Assembly: GCA_017407645.1 (NCBI GenBank)
Contig: JAFQWE010000018.1
Span: 1 to 64,000, forward strand
Reading direction: 5' to 3'
DNA length: 64,000 nt
From: Clostridia bacterium
Lineage (GTDB): Bacteria; Bacillota; Clostridia; Oscillospirales; Acutalibacteraceae
In this document: piece by piece, positions 42,954-51,793 of the stretch
Position numbering within the stretch: the first letter of the stretch is position 1
How the letters are laid out: every line of letters starts with the position of its first letter
Position numbers and translations under genes: made by a program
Notes under the pieces: model-generated
The model's input: only the letters and a program-made list of their open reading frames with translations
What the model was told of the DNA's origin: nothing
Databases searched by the model: none

Positions 42954-45092
42954 ATGGCAAAAAGAATTATTTCTGTTTTGATGTGTCTTTGCATCGTGCT
43001 TTGCTGCGCCGCTTGCGGCGGTGACACTGCCGATACACCATCAAATGCAGGCAACGACAAAACAAGCAGCACCGCTTCTAAAGCAGAAGGTGTTGTAAAC
43101 AAGGGTCCTCACCCCACTCTTGAGACACCTTGGATTGCAGTTCCCTTTACCAGCCAGAAGCAAGCCGATGCAGGTATTGCAGGCGGCGAAGGCAGCCAGT
43201 GGCCTACATACATTTCATTCGACCAGATTGACGGCTCTTTGGCTTTCCTCGGTATCGACGTTGGCGGTATGTACCGCTCAAAAGACGGCGGTGTAACTTG
43301 GGAGCCTTGCACAATCGGTATTGAAGCAAGCGCATCATCCGGCGCAGAGGTTGACCCCATGAACATCAACCGCGTGCTTTGCGTTGGTGTTGACTCAGGC
43401 GCCTCCAAAACTCACGGACTTTATCTCTCAACCGACGGCGGCGAAAATTGGAAGCAGGTTAATTCCCAAAACGTTATAGGTCACCGTGACTTCCGTCATC
43501 AGATTGCTTATGACAAGTCAAGCTATGACAAGGATAAGGGTTACTGCACCACCGTTTACTACGTTCGCGAGTCTAAGAAGATTGGTGACCACTATCTTCC
43601 CCCAGTACTCTTTAAGTCAACCGACGGCGGCGAAACTTGGAAAGAGATAAACAAGGACAAGGCTATCGGTAACGGTATCATCTACGTTCATCCCGAAAAG
43701 GGTTGGGTTTACATTGCTAATGAGAACGGCGCTATCCGTTCAAAAGACGGCGGTAAAACCTTCAAAAAGATGCTTGACGCATATTGCTGTGGTATGAGCG
43801 TTGTAAACAGCAAGCCCAACAACATTTACATTTCTGCTAAAGAAGGCTTCTACGTTTCTACCAACGGCGGTGATTCCTTCACTGCAATCAACGAGTCAGG
43901 CTATCCCACCAGATACCCCGCTCGCGTTAACGTAAGCCCCGCTAACCCCAACAAAATGGTATTGCAGGACGACCACCTTTCTGATAACGGTAGCTATTCA
44001 AGCAAAATCTACTTCTCAGAGGACGGCGGCAAAAACTGGAAACAGAGCACCGTTGACTCTTCAATGTCTTTCGTTCCCTACAACATTCGTCAGACTGTTT
44101 TTGCATGGCATCCAAAGGATGAGAACGTTTGCATCTCTACCGGCGGTGATATGGTTATGCGCTCTACCGACGGCGCAAAATCATTCAAATGGTCAGGTAG
44201 CGGCTACAACGGCTCTTGCACCACCGGTATCTATATGAATGTTAACAACTATGACCTTGTATTCTGCTCAAATCAGGACTACAATGGTGCATTCACAAGC
44301 AACGGTGGTAAGACCTGGACTTATACTCCATGCTCAGGCAACGGTTGGGGCGGATATTCATACGGCGGTTACCCCATTGATAAGGATACCTGTGCTATAA
44401 TCACCACAAAGGACAAGAAGGATTTCTATATCGTTATTATGACCAACGGCGGCACCATGCTTAATGAAACCGAAGTGTTTGTTAAGGGTCACAAGGTTGG
44501 TTGCGGTCTTGTAGGTAACGAAAACGTTATCTTCCTTGGTGAGTGGCGCAGCGAAGACAAGGGCGCAACTTGGACCCAGATGGACGGTTGCACCGGCGTT
44601 TACACCTGCACTAACGACGGCGTTTTGTACGGTCGTGACGGCTCCTTCCAGTTGGTTAAATCAACCGACGGCGGTAAGACTTGGGAAAAGGTTCGTATGG
44701 TTGAAAGCCTTGCAGACATTAAGTATGACGAATTCAACAAGCGTCTTCTCGTTTTGGCAGGCAGCACCATATATACTTATAACGAGCAAACCAAAAAAAT
44801 GGAAGTTGCTATGAAGAACAGTTTCGGTAGCGGCTCTCACTTTGACGTTGACCCCAGAAACGGTAACGTTTACATCTCTATGCCCTCTACTGCAAGATGC
44901 AATCAGGTTGGCGTTGTTCGCACCACTGACGGCGGTAAGACTTGGGTTAACCTCTGCCGTGAGCCTAACGACGGAAGCGTAGGCCCTGACGGCGGTAAGA
45001 AGCCCGGATATATTATATTCAACCGTAAGTACAACGAGGTTTGGACCAACTGCGGTTGCCGCGGCGTTTGGAAAATCGGCGCAAAGGCATAA
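42954..45092 (+). CDS. Lipoprotein with Asp-box (BNR/sortilin-like) beta-propellers
   Basis: 712 residues. A lipoprotein signal ends in CAAC with the acylated Cys at residue 21, then a Ser/Thr-rich linker. About eleven Asp-box motifs (S.DGG..W, for example STDGGENW, STDGGETW, SEDGGKNW, TTDGGKTW) are spread over the chain, as in seven-bladed propellers of the sortilin/GH74/sialidase kind. The first blade reads LGIDVGGMYRSKDGG, like the start of GH74 xyloglucanases where this Asp is catalytic; activity is not proven. It sits between aroB and aroA with its own terminator upstream, a probable insertion into the pathway. RBS AAAGGAG. Confidence 0.8.
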   Translation: MAKRIISVLMCLCIVLCCAACGGDTADTPSNAGNDKTSSTASKAEGVVNKGPHPTLETPWIAVPFTSQKQADAGIAGGEGSQWPTYISFDQIDGSLAFLGIDVGGMYRSKDGGVTWEPCTIGIEASASSGAEVDPMNINRVLCVGVDSGASKTHGLYLSTDGGENWKQVNSQNVIGHRDFRHQIAYDKSSYDKDKGYCTTVYYVRESKKIGDHYLPPVLFKSTDGGETWKEINKDKAIGNGIIYVHPEKGWVYIANENGAIRSKDGGKTFKKMLDAYCCGMSVVNSKPNNIYISAKEGFYVSTNGGDSFTAINESGYPTRYPARVNVSPANPNKMVLQDDHLSDNGSYSSKIYFSEDGGKNWKQSTVDSSMSFVPYNIRQTVFAWHPKDENVCISTGGDMVMRSTDGAKSFKWSGSGYNGSCTTGIYMNVNNYDLVFCSNQDYNGAFTSNGGKTWTYTPCSGNGWGGYSYGGYPIDKDTCAIITTKDKKDFYIVIMTNGGTMLNETEVFVKGHKVGCGLVGNENVIFLGEWRSEDKGATWTQMDGCTGVYTCTNDGVLYGRDGSFQLVKSTDGGKTWEKVRMVESLADIKYDEFNKRLLVLAGSTIYTYNEQTKKMEVAMKNSFGSGSHFDVDPRNGNVYISMPSTARCNQVGVVRTTDGGKTWVNLCREPNDGSVGPDGGKKPGYIIFNRKYNEVWTNCGCRGVWKIGAKA

Positions 45093-45112
45093 TTGAATTA
45101 GTTTAAGTTATA

Positions 45113-45145
45113 AGGTCGGGGCGGAGGCTATCTCTTCCCCGACCT
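45113..45145. other. Stem-loop after the lipoprotein gene
   Basis: AGGTCGGGG (45113-45121) pairs with CCCCGACCT (45137-45145) around a 15-nt loop. It is followed by A residues rather than a T-run, so termination is doubtful and transcription may continue into aroA. Confidence 0.5.
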
Positions 45146-45184
45146 AAAAACCATTATTGCATATTATTTAACTACAGGTGTTTT

Positions 45185-46444
45185 ATGGACGTAAGGTTGC
45201 AAGCAAAAAAACTTAATGGCTTGGTTAAGGTGCCATCATCAAAAAGCGCCGCTCACCGAGCAGTTATAGCAGGCGCTTTGTCAAAAGGTGAAAGCGTGAT
45301 TAAAGGGGTTACAATGTGTGACGACATTGTGGCTACCATTGATGCGGTTAAAAGCCTTGGCGCAAAGGTTAACCTTTCGGGCAATACTGTCGCTGTAACA
45401 GGCATTGATATACCTGCAACCAAAACCACCATCGACTGCAAAGAATCAGGCTCAACTATAAGATTTATGATACCTTTAGCAGCGGCTTTTGGTACTAACG
45501 CAACCTTTATCGGAAGTGGCAGATTGCCAATGCGCCCTCTTGACGATATTATAACTGCGCTTACCGAATGCGGTGTGACCTTCAACAGATTAGGCAAGTA
45601 TTATTTGCCCCTTGAAATTAAGGGTAAAACGGCACAAAAACAGGTTAATATTGCAGGCAACGTAAGTTCTCAATACCTTACGGGGCTGCTTTTCGCATCT
45701 GCAATAAGCGGTGGCAGTGTAGCATTAACTACCTCACTTGAATCTTCCGCTTATATTGATATGACCTGCCAGATGATTGAAAAATTCGGCGGTAAGGTTG
45801 ATATAAACGACGGTGTCTACTCTTTATCGGGCAACCTTTCAGCAAGAGAGGTTGAGGTTGAAGGCGATTGGTCGGCGGCATCCTTCTTTTTTGAGGCGGC
45901 GGCACTTGGCAGTGAAATTGAAATTATAGGGCTTGACCCCTCTTCTAAACAGGCAGACAAGGTGTGCATTGATATTTTTGGCAAAATGGGTGTGGGCATC
46001 TCCTTTAAAGATGGAAAGTATCATCTTGTGCCTCCCAAAAAGCTTGTTGCCACAGATATGGATGCATCCCAGTGTCCCGATTTGGTGCCTGCAGTTGCAG
46101 TTGCTATGGGCTTTGCAGAGGGCAGGTCGGTAATTTATAATGCAAGGCGGCTTAGAATTAAAGAAAGCGACCGACTTAAAGCAGTTGCCGACGGACTTGA
46201 AGCTCTTGGCATTAAAACAAAACTTGAAGACGATAAAATCACCATTTTCGGCGGAGTTGGTCACGGCGGCACTGTTGACAGCGTTAACGACCACCGCATA
46301 GCAATGGCTTTTGCCTGCGCTTGCAATGCCGTAAATGATGAAATTACTATAAAGGATGCTCATTCGGTGAGCAAATCATACCCCGATTTTTATGACGTGT
46401 TTAGTGGGTTAGGAGGCAAAGTCGATGTCATCAATAATAGGTAA
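45185..46444 (+). CDS. aroA: 3-phosphoshikimate 1-carboxyvinyltransferase (EPSP synthase)
   Basis: 419 residues. KVPSSKSAAHRAVIAGAL, ESGSTIRFMIPLAAAF, GNVSSQYLTGLLFA, and RLRIKESDRLKAVADGL are substrate-binding segments. It joins PEP to shikimate 3-phosphate. Residues LPMRPLDD in the glyphosate-relevant loop are recognisable; I make no sensitivity claim. Overlaps aroC by 20 bp. Confidence 0.96.
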   Translation: MDVRLQAKKLNGLVKVPSSKSAAHRAVIAGALSKGESVIKGVTMCDDIVATIDAVKSLGAKVNLSGNTVAVTGIDIPATKTTIDCKESGSTIRFMIPLAAAFGTNATFIGSGRLPMRPLDDIITALTECGVTFNRLGKYYLPLEIKGKTAQKQVNIAGNVSSQYLTGLLFASAISGGSVALTTSLESSAYIDMTCQMIEKFGGKVDINDGVYSLSGNLSAREVEVEGDWSAASFFFEAAALGSEIEIIGLDPSSKQADKVCIDIFGKMGVGISFKDGKYHLVPPKKLVATDMDASQCPDLVPAVAVAMGFAEGRSVIYNARRLRIKESDRLKAVADGLEALGIKTKLEDDKITIFGGVGHGGTVDSVNDHRIAMAFACACNAVNDEITIKDAHSVSKSYPDFYDVFSGLGGKVDVINNR

Positions 46445-47513
46445 AAACATTACTCTTTCTGTTTTCGGCGAAAGTCACGGTGAGGCTATCGGCGCTCTTA
46501 TTGACGGATTGCCCGCAGGCATTCCCGTTAACAAAGACAACATTTATGCACAAATGGAGCGCCGTGCACCCGGCAGAGACAAATCTGCCACACCCAGAAA
46601 AGAAAAAGATATGCCAAAGATAATATCGGGTGTTCTTGACGGCTTTACCACAGGTATGCCCCTTTGCGCGATGATTGAAAACGGTGACACACGCTCTGCC
46701 GACTATTCCTATTTAAAAGACACTCCGCGTCCCTCTCACGCCGATTATCCTGCTTCGGTTAAATACGGTGAGCATTTTGATATAAGAGGCTCAGGTCACT
46801 TTTCAGGCAGACTGACTGCGCCCATCGTTTTTGCAGGTGCAATATGCCGTGAAATTCTTGCAAAAAAAGGCATAACGGTTGGCGGTCACATTCTTAGCAT
46901 CGGTAATGTTGAGGATACTCCTTTTGATAAAACAGACGTAAACAATGATTTGATTAAAGAGTTGTCTTTGTCCTCTTTCGGTGTTATTGACAGCGATAAA
47001 GAGGCACAAATGCGTGATTTAATAGAGTCTGCACGCCTTGACGGAGACAGTATCGGCGGTCAGATTGAAATTGCCGTTACAGGTTTACCCGTTGGTATAG
47101 GTGAGCCTATGGCAAGAGGTGTGGAAAGCGTTATATCCTCTGCACTTTTTAGCGTGCCTGCCGTAAAGGGCGTTGAATTTGGCGCAGGCTTTGATATTGC
47201 CCGTATGAGAGGCAGTGAAGCCAATGACAGATATATTAACGCGAATGGTAAAATCGCCACTGCAACCAACAATAACGGAGGTGTTTTAGGGGGTATTACC
47301 ACAGGTATGCCCCTTATTGTAAAGGTTGCGGTAAAGCCTACTCCCTCCATTTCAAAAGAGCAGAAAACCCTTAACGTTAAGACAATGACCGAGGATAGCC
47401 TCGTTATAAAAGGCCGTCACGACCCTTGTATTGTGCCAAGAGCGGTATCTGTTGTTGAAGGTGCGGTATGCCTTGCCCTTTGCGACCTTATGAAAGAGGG
47501 TGGCTTACTGTGA
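46425..47513 (+). CDS. aroC: Chorismate synthase
   Basis: 362 residues, start preceded by AGGAGG inside aroA. FGESHGEAIGALIDGLPAG, RPSHADYPASVKYG and GSGHFSGRLTAPIVFAGAI are FMN/EPSP-binding motifs, with conserved TNNNGGVLGGITTGMP. It removes phosphate from EPSP to give chorismate with reduced FMN as catalyst. Overlaps pheA by 4 bp. Confidence 0.96.
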   Translation: MSSIIGKNITLSVFGESHGEAIGALIDGLPAGIPVNKDNIYAQMERRAPGRDKSATPRKEKDMPKIISGVLDGFTTGMPLCAMIENGDTRSADYSYLKDTPRPSHADYPASVKYGEHFDIRGSGHFSGRLTAPIVFAGAICREILAKKGITVGGHILSIGNVEDTPFDKTDVNNDLIKELSLSSFGVIDSDKEAQMRDLIESARLDGDSIGGQIEIAVTGLPVGIGEPMARGVESVISSALFSVPAVKGVEFGAGFDIARMRGSEANDRYINANGKIATATNNNGGVLGGITTGMPLIVKVAVKPTPSISKEQKTLNVKTMTEDSLVIKGRHDPCIVPRAVSVVEGAVCLALCDLMKEGGLL

Positions 47514-48643
47514 ATTTAGCAGATATTCGCAAGGATATAGACCAGATTGACAAGCAACTGGTTGAGCTTATTCTTAAACGAATGGACTGCTCACGCCGTG
47601 TTGCCCAATATAAAAAAGATAACGGCTTGCCTGTGCTTGACGCATCAAGAGAAGCCGCTATTCTTGATAAGGTTGCCGAAATGGGCGGCGAACACGCAGA
47701 TGCTATGCGAATGATATACTCCGCAATTATGGAGCAATCAAAAGCCTTACAGTACCCCTTTGTTGAAAATAAATCAGTTCGTGAGTTTGTCCCCCTGAAG
47801 CCTCATCTTGAGGTTAAAAGCATTGCCTGTCAGGGTATTGCAGGTGCATACAGTGGTTTAGCAGGCTCTACCCTTTATCCCAACGCCGAAATTACCTATT
47901 GCGAAAGCTTTGCCGAGGTCTGCCGTCTTGTTAAAGAGGGCAAGGTGGAATATGGTGTTTTGCCTGTTGAAAACTCTTGGGCAGGCTCTGTCCACGAGGT
48001 TTACGATTTGCTTATTAGCGGCAAATTCTTGATTGCAGAAAGTATTGATGCAGTTATCCACCACAATCTTATAGGTTGCAAGGGTGCGAAAATCAGTGAT
48101 ATTAAGCGTGTAGTATCCCATCCCCAAGCACTTCGTCAATGCGCCGAAACGGTTGAAAGTATCGGTGCAGTTCCCACAGAATGCAGTAACACTGCAGTGG
48201 CTGTAAAATCGGTTGCCGACGGTAAGGATAAGTCTGTAGGGGCAATCGGATCTGCTCAAGCGGCTAAAACATACGGCCTTGAGATAATTAAAAGCAATAT
48301 TGCATCAAGCTCTTTTAACACCACCCGATTTGTTTCAATCTCGTCGGTTGCCCAACGGTGCGACGATGCAGATAAGATAAGCATTGTTTTCACCGTTAGC
48401 GGTCACGATAAGGCAGGTTCTTTGCTTACTGTTCTTGAGCATTTTGCATCCTGCAATATGAGCCTTTCAAAAATCGAGTCAAGGCCTATCAAAAACAGTA
48501 AGTTTGAATACGTTTTTTATGCCGATTTTAACGGCAATCTTAAAGAGCCTAAGGTTGCAGGTGTGCTTGCCACCTTGGCGGAAGAATTGCCCGAATTTGT
48601 GCTTTTAGGTAACTACCGCGAGGGGTTAACACAGTTCGAATAA
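47510..48643 (+). CDS. pheA: Bifunctional chorismate mutase / prephenate dehydratase (P-protein)
   Basis: 377 residues from a GTG start in the aroC stop (GTGA). Residues 1-85 are an AroQ-type chorismate mutase (DIRKDIDQIDKQLVELILKRM); about 100-280 is prephenate dehydratase (GIAGAYSGLA, VLPVENSWAGSV, TTRFVSIS); the end is an ACT domain (LLTVLEHFASCNMSLSKIESRP), the usual phenylalanine feedback site. With tyrA this covers both branches from chorismate. Confidence 0.95.
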   Translation: MNLADIRKDIDQIDKQLVELILKRMDCSRRVAQYKKDNGLPVLDASREAAILDKVAEMGGEHADAMRMIYSAIMEQSKALQYPFVENKSVREFVPLKPHLEVKSIACQGIAGAYSGLAGSTLYPNAEITYCESFAEVCRLVKEGKVEYGVLPVENSWAGSVHEVYDLLISGKFLIAESIDAVIHHNLIGCKGAKISDIKRVVSHPQALRQCAETVESIGAVPTECSNTAVAVKSVADGKDKSVGAIGSAQAAKTYGLEIIKSNIASSSFNTTRFVSISSVAQRCDDADKISIVFTVSGHDKAGSLLTVLEHFASCNMSLSKIESRPIKNSKFEYVFYADFNGNLKEPKVAGVLATLAEELPEFVLLGNYREGLTQFE

Positions 48644-48661
48644 ATATTAAGGTGACAAAAT

Positions 48662-49336
48662 ATGAAAAACAATTTTTCTGAAAAAAGCGATGCTTTGTTA
48701 AAGCAAAAAACTACCGACGAGATACTTTTTTATCGCTCGGATTTTGCTGACAAATGGTTGCACAAGGGCGGTTTGCTTTTTAAGTTTGCCGTCATTCTTG
48801 CTTGGATTGTAGGCATATACAATGCCGTTATGTTTTCTGCGCAAACTCTCGGCTTTTGGTTTGTTGCGGCGGACAATTCCGCTCTTGTAAGTGATGCAAG
48901 AAATGCCACAATCATTTTAGCCTTGGTTGTTATTTATCTTGTGCTGCTTTTCTTTAAAAAGCACTTACCATCATCGGTAGTTTCCCTTGTGTTCGGCGTG
49001 TTTTATCTTGCAAACACATCCCTTTGGACCGATGAGGTTGTGCACGAATCAAACAAGCTGACCACCGCTTACCTCTACATCCCCGCTACCATTCTGGCTA
49101 TGCTTCCTGCAATTTATATGCTTGTTACTATTGTTGCAGACAAGATAGAATTCAGTCACACATATAATAAGATTGTAGAAAAGATTATTGCCACCTATCA
49201 TAATAAAGAGGGCGAGGTTACCACTGAAGAGGAGTGGGATAGGCGCATTGAGGAGTACGTTACCCCTGCAAAACACCAAAAGCCTAAAAAATCATTACGC
49301 AAAAAACTTGACAAAAACAATGAGCAATCGGAGTGA
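48662..49336 (+). CDS. Unknown four-helix membrane protein
   Basis: 224 residues, not recognised. Hydrophobic segments are at about residues 39-62, 82-101, 103-125 and 137-160; the N-terminus (residues 1-35) and the last 60 residues are charged and probably cytosolic, the tail ending KPKKSLRKKLDKNNEQSE. It follows pheA by 18 bp, so it may ride on the aromatic operon. Five bp separate it from the binding-protein gene. No enzymatic motif seen. Confidence 0.75.
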   Translation: MKNNFSEKSDALLKQKTTDEILFYRSDFADKWLHKGGLLFKFAVILAWIVGIYNAVMFSAQTLGFWFVAADNSALVSDARNATIILALVVIYLVLLFFKKHLPSSVVSLVFGVFYLANTSLWTDEVVHESNKLTTAYLYIPATILAMLPAIYMLVTIVADKIEFSHTYNKIVEKIIATYHNKEGEVTTEEEWDRRIEEYVTPAKHQKPKKSLRKKLDKNNEQSE

Positions 49337-49340
49337 GTTT

Positions 49341-50159
49341 ATGAAACGACTGTTTGCAATTATATTGATTGCGCTTTTTCTTTGCGGATGCTCTGCCCAT
49401 AAGAGTGATACATCCTCAAAGCCCCTTACCGACTATCCTGCAACCGCCTTTGACATTACAATAAAAAAGTGTCCTCAAAAGGTTATATCCCTGTCTCCTG
49501 AAATAACTGATATTATCTTTGCCCTCGGTAGTGATGCTCAGCTTATCGGCGTATCTAAAGATTGTGTTACCGAAAAAGAGCTTATCCGCTACGGCACCTC
49601 TGCAATACCCGACCTTGAGGCAATTAAAGCCGTAAAACCCGATTTGGTTTTTGTTACCGATTATGCTTATGAAGACGATATTCGTATTTTAGAGGACGCA
49701 AAAATCAAGGTTGCAAAGGTTAAAAGTGCCACCGAGTACATTGGACTTGGCAACCTTTACAACGACGTTGCCCTGCTTATGAGCGGCGAAATCACAGGCA
49801 CAAGAAATGCCGCCAACACCTTTAATACCATTGATGGCAAAATCAAATCTGCCGCCAACAGTAACAGCAAAAAGGTTAAAGCCGCAATTTTTGTTAACGA
49901 TCGGGTAACTCTTGAAAAGGGCGGATTGTCTGCTGAGCTTGTTAAATTTGCAGGTGTGCACACCTTAATTTGCGGCAGTGACAACGAGATAATCAAGTCA
50001 AAGCCTGATTTAATCCTTTGCCCTGTGGGCAGCGGCGAGGCGTTTATCACCCGTTTTGGTGAAATAACCGTTAAAGAGTTTGACCCGTCTTTGCTTGACC
50101 GCAGAGGAGTTAAAATGGTGGATATTGTTGCTCAAATTATTTCTGTTTTGGAACAATAA
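49341..50159 (+). CDS. ABC-type solute-binding lipoprotein (BtuF/FhuD-like)
   Basis: 272 residues from the ATG at 49341; signal ends in LCGC with acyl-Cys at 17. KVISLSPEITDIIFALGSDAQLIGVSKDC and PDLEAIKAVKPDLVFV are the class III (helical backbone) binding-protein signature used for cobalamin, heme and siderophores. No permease or ATPase is adjacent, so it either serves a transporter elsewhere or is a stray. Lacks a charged residue pattern that would name the ligand. Confidence 0.85.
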   Translation: MKRLFAIILIALFLCGCSAHKSDTSSKPLTDYPATAFDITIKKCPQKVISLSPEITDIIFALGSDAQLIGVSKDCVTEKELIRYGTSAIPDLEAIKAVKPDLVFVTDYAYEDDIRILEDAKIKVAKVKSATEYIGLGNLYNDVALLMSGEITGTRNAANTFNTIDGKIKSAANSNSKKVKAAIFVNDRVTLEKGGLSAELVKFAGVHTLICGSDNEIIKSKPDLILCPVGSGEAFITRFGEITVKEFDPSLLDRRGVKMVDIVAQIISVLEQ

Positions 50160-50189
50160 AAACTTTTTTAAAAAATAAAAAAATAATGC

Positions 50190-50218
50190 TTGACAAAACC
50201 GAATGACTGTGTTAATAT
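50190..50218 (+). promoter_or_regulatory. Promoter of the orphan 5S rRNA gene
   Basis: TTGACA (50190-50195) and TAATAT (50213-50218) with 17-bp spacing, preceded by an A-rich tract that could be an UP element. The start point falls a few bases before the 5S gene. Confidence 0.8.
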
Positions 50219-50231
50219 AATGCTTGTTCCG

Positions 50232-50349
50232 AGTCGGTGCTTATTGCCGTGAGGGTCCACCTGTTCCCATCCCGAACACAGAAGTTAAGCTCACGAACGC
50301 CGAAAATACTTGGGTGGTGACGCCCTGGGAAGATAGGTCGGTGCCGACA
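50232..50349 (+). rRNA. rrf: 5S ribosomal RNA (stand-alone)
   Basis: About 118 nt containing the conserved GGTCCACCTGTTCCCATCCC, CGAACACAGAAGTTAAGCTC and GGGTGGTGACGCCCTGGGA segments in order; the ends GTCGGTGC and GTGCCGAC pair as helix I. It has its own promoter and terminator and is not linked to 16S or 23S here. Ends are good to a few nucleotides. Confidence 0.95.
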
Positions 50350-50351
50350 CA

Positions 50352-50383
50352 AAAAACAGTCGCTTAGGCGGCTGTTTTTTATT
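50352..50383 (+). terminator. Terminator of the 5S rRNA gene
   Basis: AAACAGTCGC-TTAG-GCGGCTGTTT with a T-run, three nt after the 5S gene. Confidence 0.88.
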
Positions 50384-50405
50384 TTTCATAAAAGGATGTG
50401 AGAAA

Positions 50406-51764
50406 ATGAAGCATAGCGAAGAACAACTTGCAACAGGAAAAATGTTGCCCCTTATTTTAAAAATGGCGTTGCCCTCCATTGCCGCGCAGGTGGTTAATCT
50501 GCTTTACAGTATTGTTGACCGCATATATATCGGTCATATGGATAACGTAGGAACCAACGCTTTAGCCGGCATCGGTATTACAGGCTCCGTTATTATGCTT
50601 ATTGCCGCATTTTCCTCCTTTGTTGGTGGTGGCGGCGCTCCCCTTGCCTCTATTGCTCTTGGTAAAGGCGACCGACAGCGTGCCGAAAAAATACTGGCAA
50701 ACGGTCTGTCACTGCTAATCTTTTTCGGTATTACCACTGCCTGCATCACCTATATATTTAAGGATAGCCTTTTGCGGCTTATCGGCGCAGACGACGTTAC
50801 CTTTGGGTATGCCTCTGATTATCTGTCTGTCTATCTTGCGGGCACGTTGTTTGTTATGCTTTCTGTAGGACTTAACAGTTTTATTTCCTGCCAAGGCAGA
50901 GCTGATATTGCTATGATTTCGGTGGTTATCGGCGCAGTGCTTAATATCGCTCTTGACCCTTTGTTTATATTTACCTTTAATATGGGGGTATCGGGTGCCG
51001 CTCTTGCTACCGTTATTTCACAGTTTTGCAGTGCCCTTTTTGTAGTTTGCTTTTTAACCTCTAACAAGGCAAGTTTGCAAATCAAATTCAATCTTATGGC
51101 CCCTGATTTTAAGATAATCGGTTCAATTGCCGCTTTAGGTATTGCCCCATTTATTATGGCATCTACCGAAAGTGTCATTGGATTTGCTCTTAACAGCCAG
51201 CTTCAGCGCTATGGCGGCGCAATATACGTAAGCGCCCTTACGGTTATGCAAAGCACCGTTCAGCTTGCAAGCGTGCCTATCACAGGATTCGGTCAAGGTG
51301 TAACGCCGATTTTAAGTTATAATTACGGCGCAGGCAATGCGAAAAGGGTGAAACAGGGCTTTAAAATTATGCTTGGTGTAATATTCACCTTTAACTTTGT
51401 TTTAACCTTGTCTATGGTTTTACTGCCAAAGGCATACGCTTCCTTGTTTACCGACGATAAGCAGTTGATTGAACTGGTTGGCAGAGTGATGCCTTTGTTT
51501 ATATCAGGATCAATTATTTTTGGATTGCAGCGCAGTTGTCAAAACACCTTTATTGCTTTAGGTCAGGCTAAAATATCTTTATTTATTGCCATTTTGCGAA
51601 AAATTTTATTGCTTGTTCCCCTTGCTTATATTTTACCCATTTTCTTCGGGGTTGAGGGCGTATACATTGCAGAATCGGTTGCCGACGTAATTGCGGCTGT
51701 TACTTGCTTTACTTTGTTTTTGATACTATTTCCAAAAATCATGAAAAAGTGCCATAAAGATTAA
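50406..51764 (+). CDS. MATE family multidrug efflux transporter
   Basis: 452 residues, twelve membrane helices in two repeats. MALPSIAAQVVNLLYSIVDRIYIGH and the second-repeat PITGFGQGVTPILSYNYGAGNAKRVKQG are MATE signatures of the NorM/MepA-like branch. It exports organic cations using Na+ or H+. ATG after AAAGGATGTGAG. The divergent-facing AraC gene at 51791 may be unrelated, since the two converge. Confidence 0.9.
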   Translation: MKHSEEQLATGKMLPLILKMALPSIAAQVVNLLYSIVDRIYIGHMDNVGTNALAGIGITGSVIMLIAAFSSFVGGGGAPLASIALGKGDRQRAEKILANGLSLLIFFGITTACITYIFKDSLLRLIGADDVTFGYASDYLSVYLAGTLFVMLSVGLNSFISCQGRADIAMISVVIGAVLNIALDPLFIFTFNMGVSGAALATVISQFCSALFVVCFLTSNKASLQIKFNLMAPDFKIIGSIAALGIAPFIMASTESVIGFALNSQLQRYGGAIYVSALTVMQSTVQLASVPITGFGQGVTPILSYNYGAGNAKRVKQGFKIMLGVIFTFNFVLTLSMVLLPKAYASLFTDDKQLIELVGRVMPLFISGSIIFGLQRSCQNTFIALGQAKISLFIAILRKILLLVPLAYILPIFFGVEGVYIAESVADVIAAVTCFTLFLILFPKIMKKCHKD

Positions 51765-51793
51765 AAAACAGTCGGTTTTTACCGACTGTTTTA
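51763..51793. terminator. Bidirectional terminator between MATE and AraC genes
   Basis: AAAACAGTCGGT and its complement around a T-rich loop, with A- and T-runs outside; it overlaps the 3' ends of both convergent genes. Confidence 0.85.

Noticed and set aside
45113..45145. Terminator closing the lipoprotein gene
   Set aside because: Stem present but followed by A-run, not U-run; listed only as a stem-loop.
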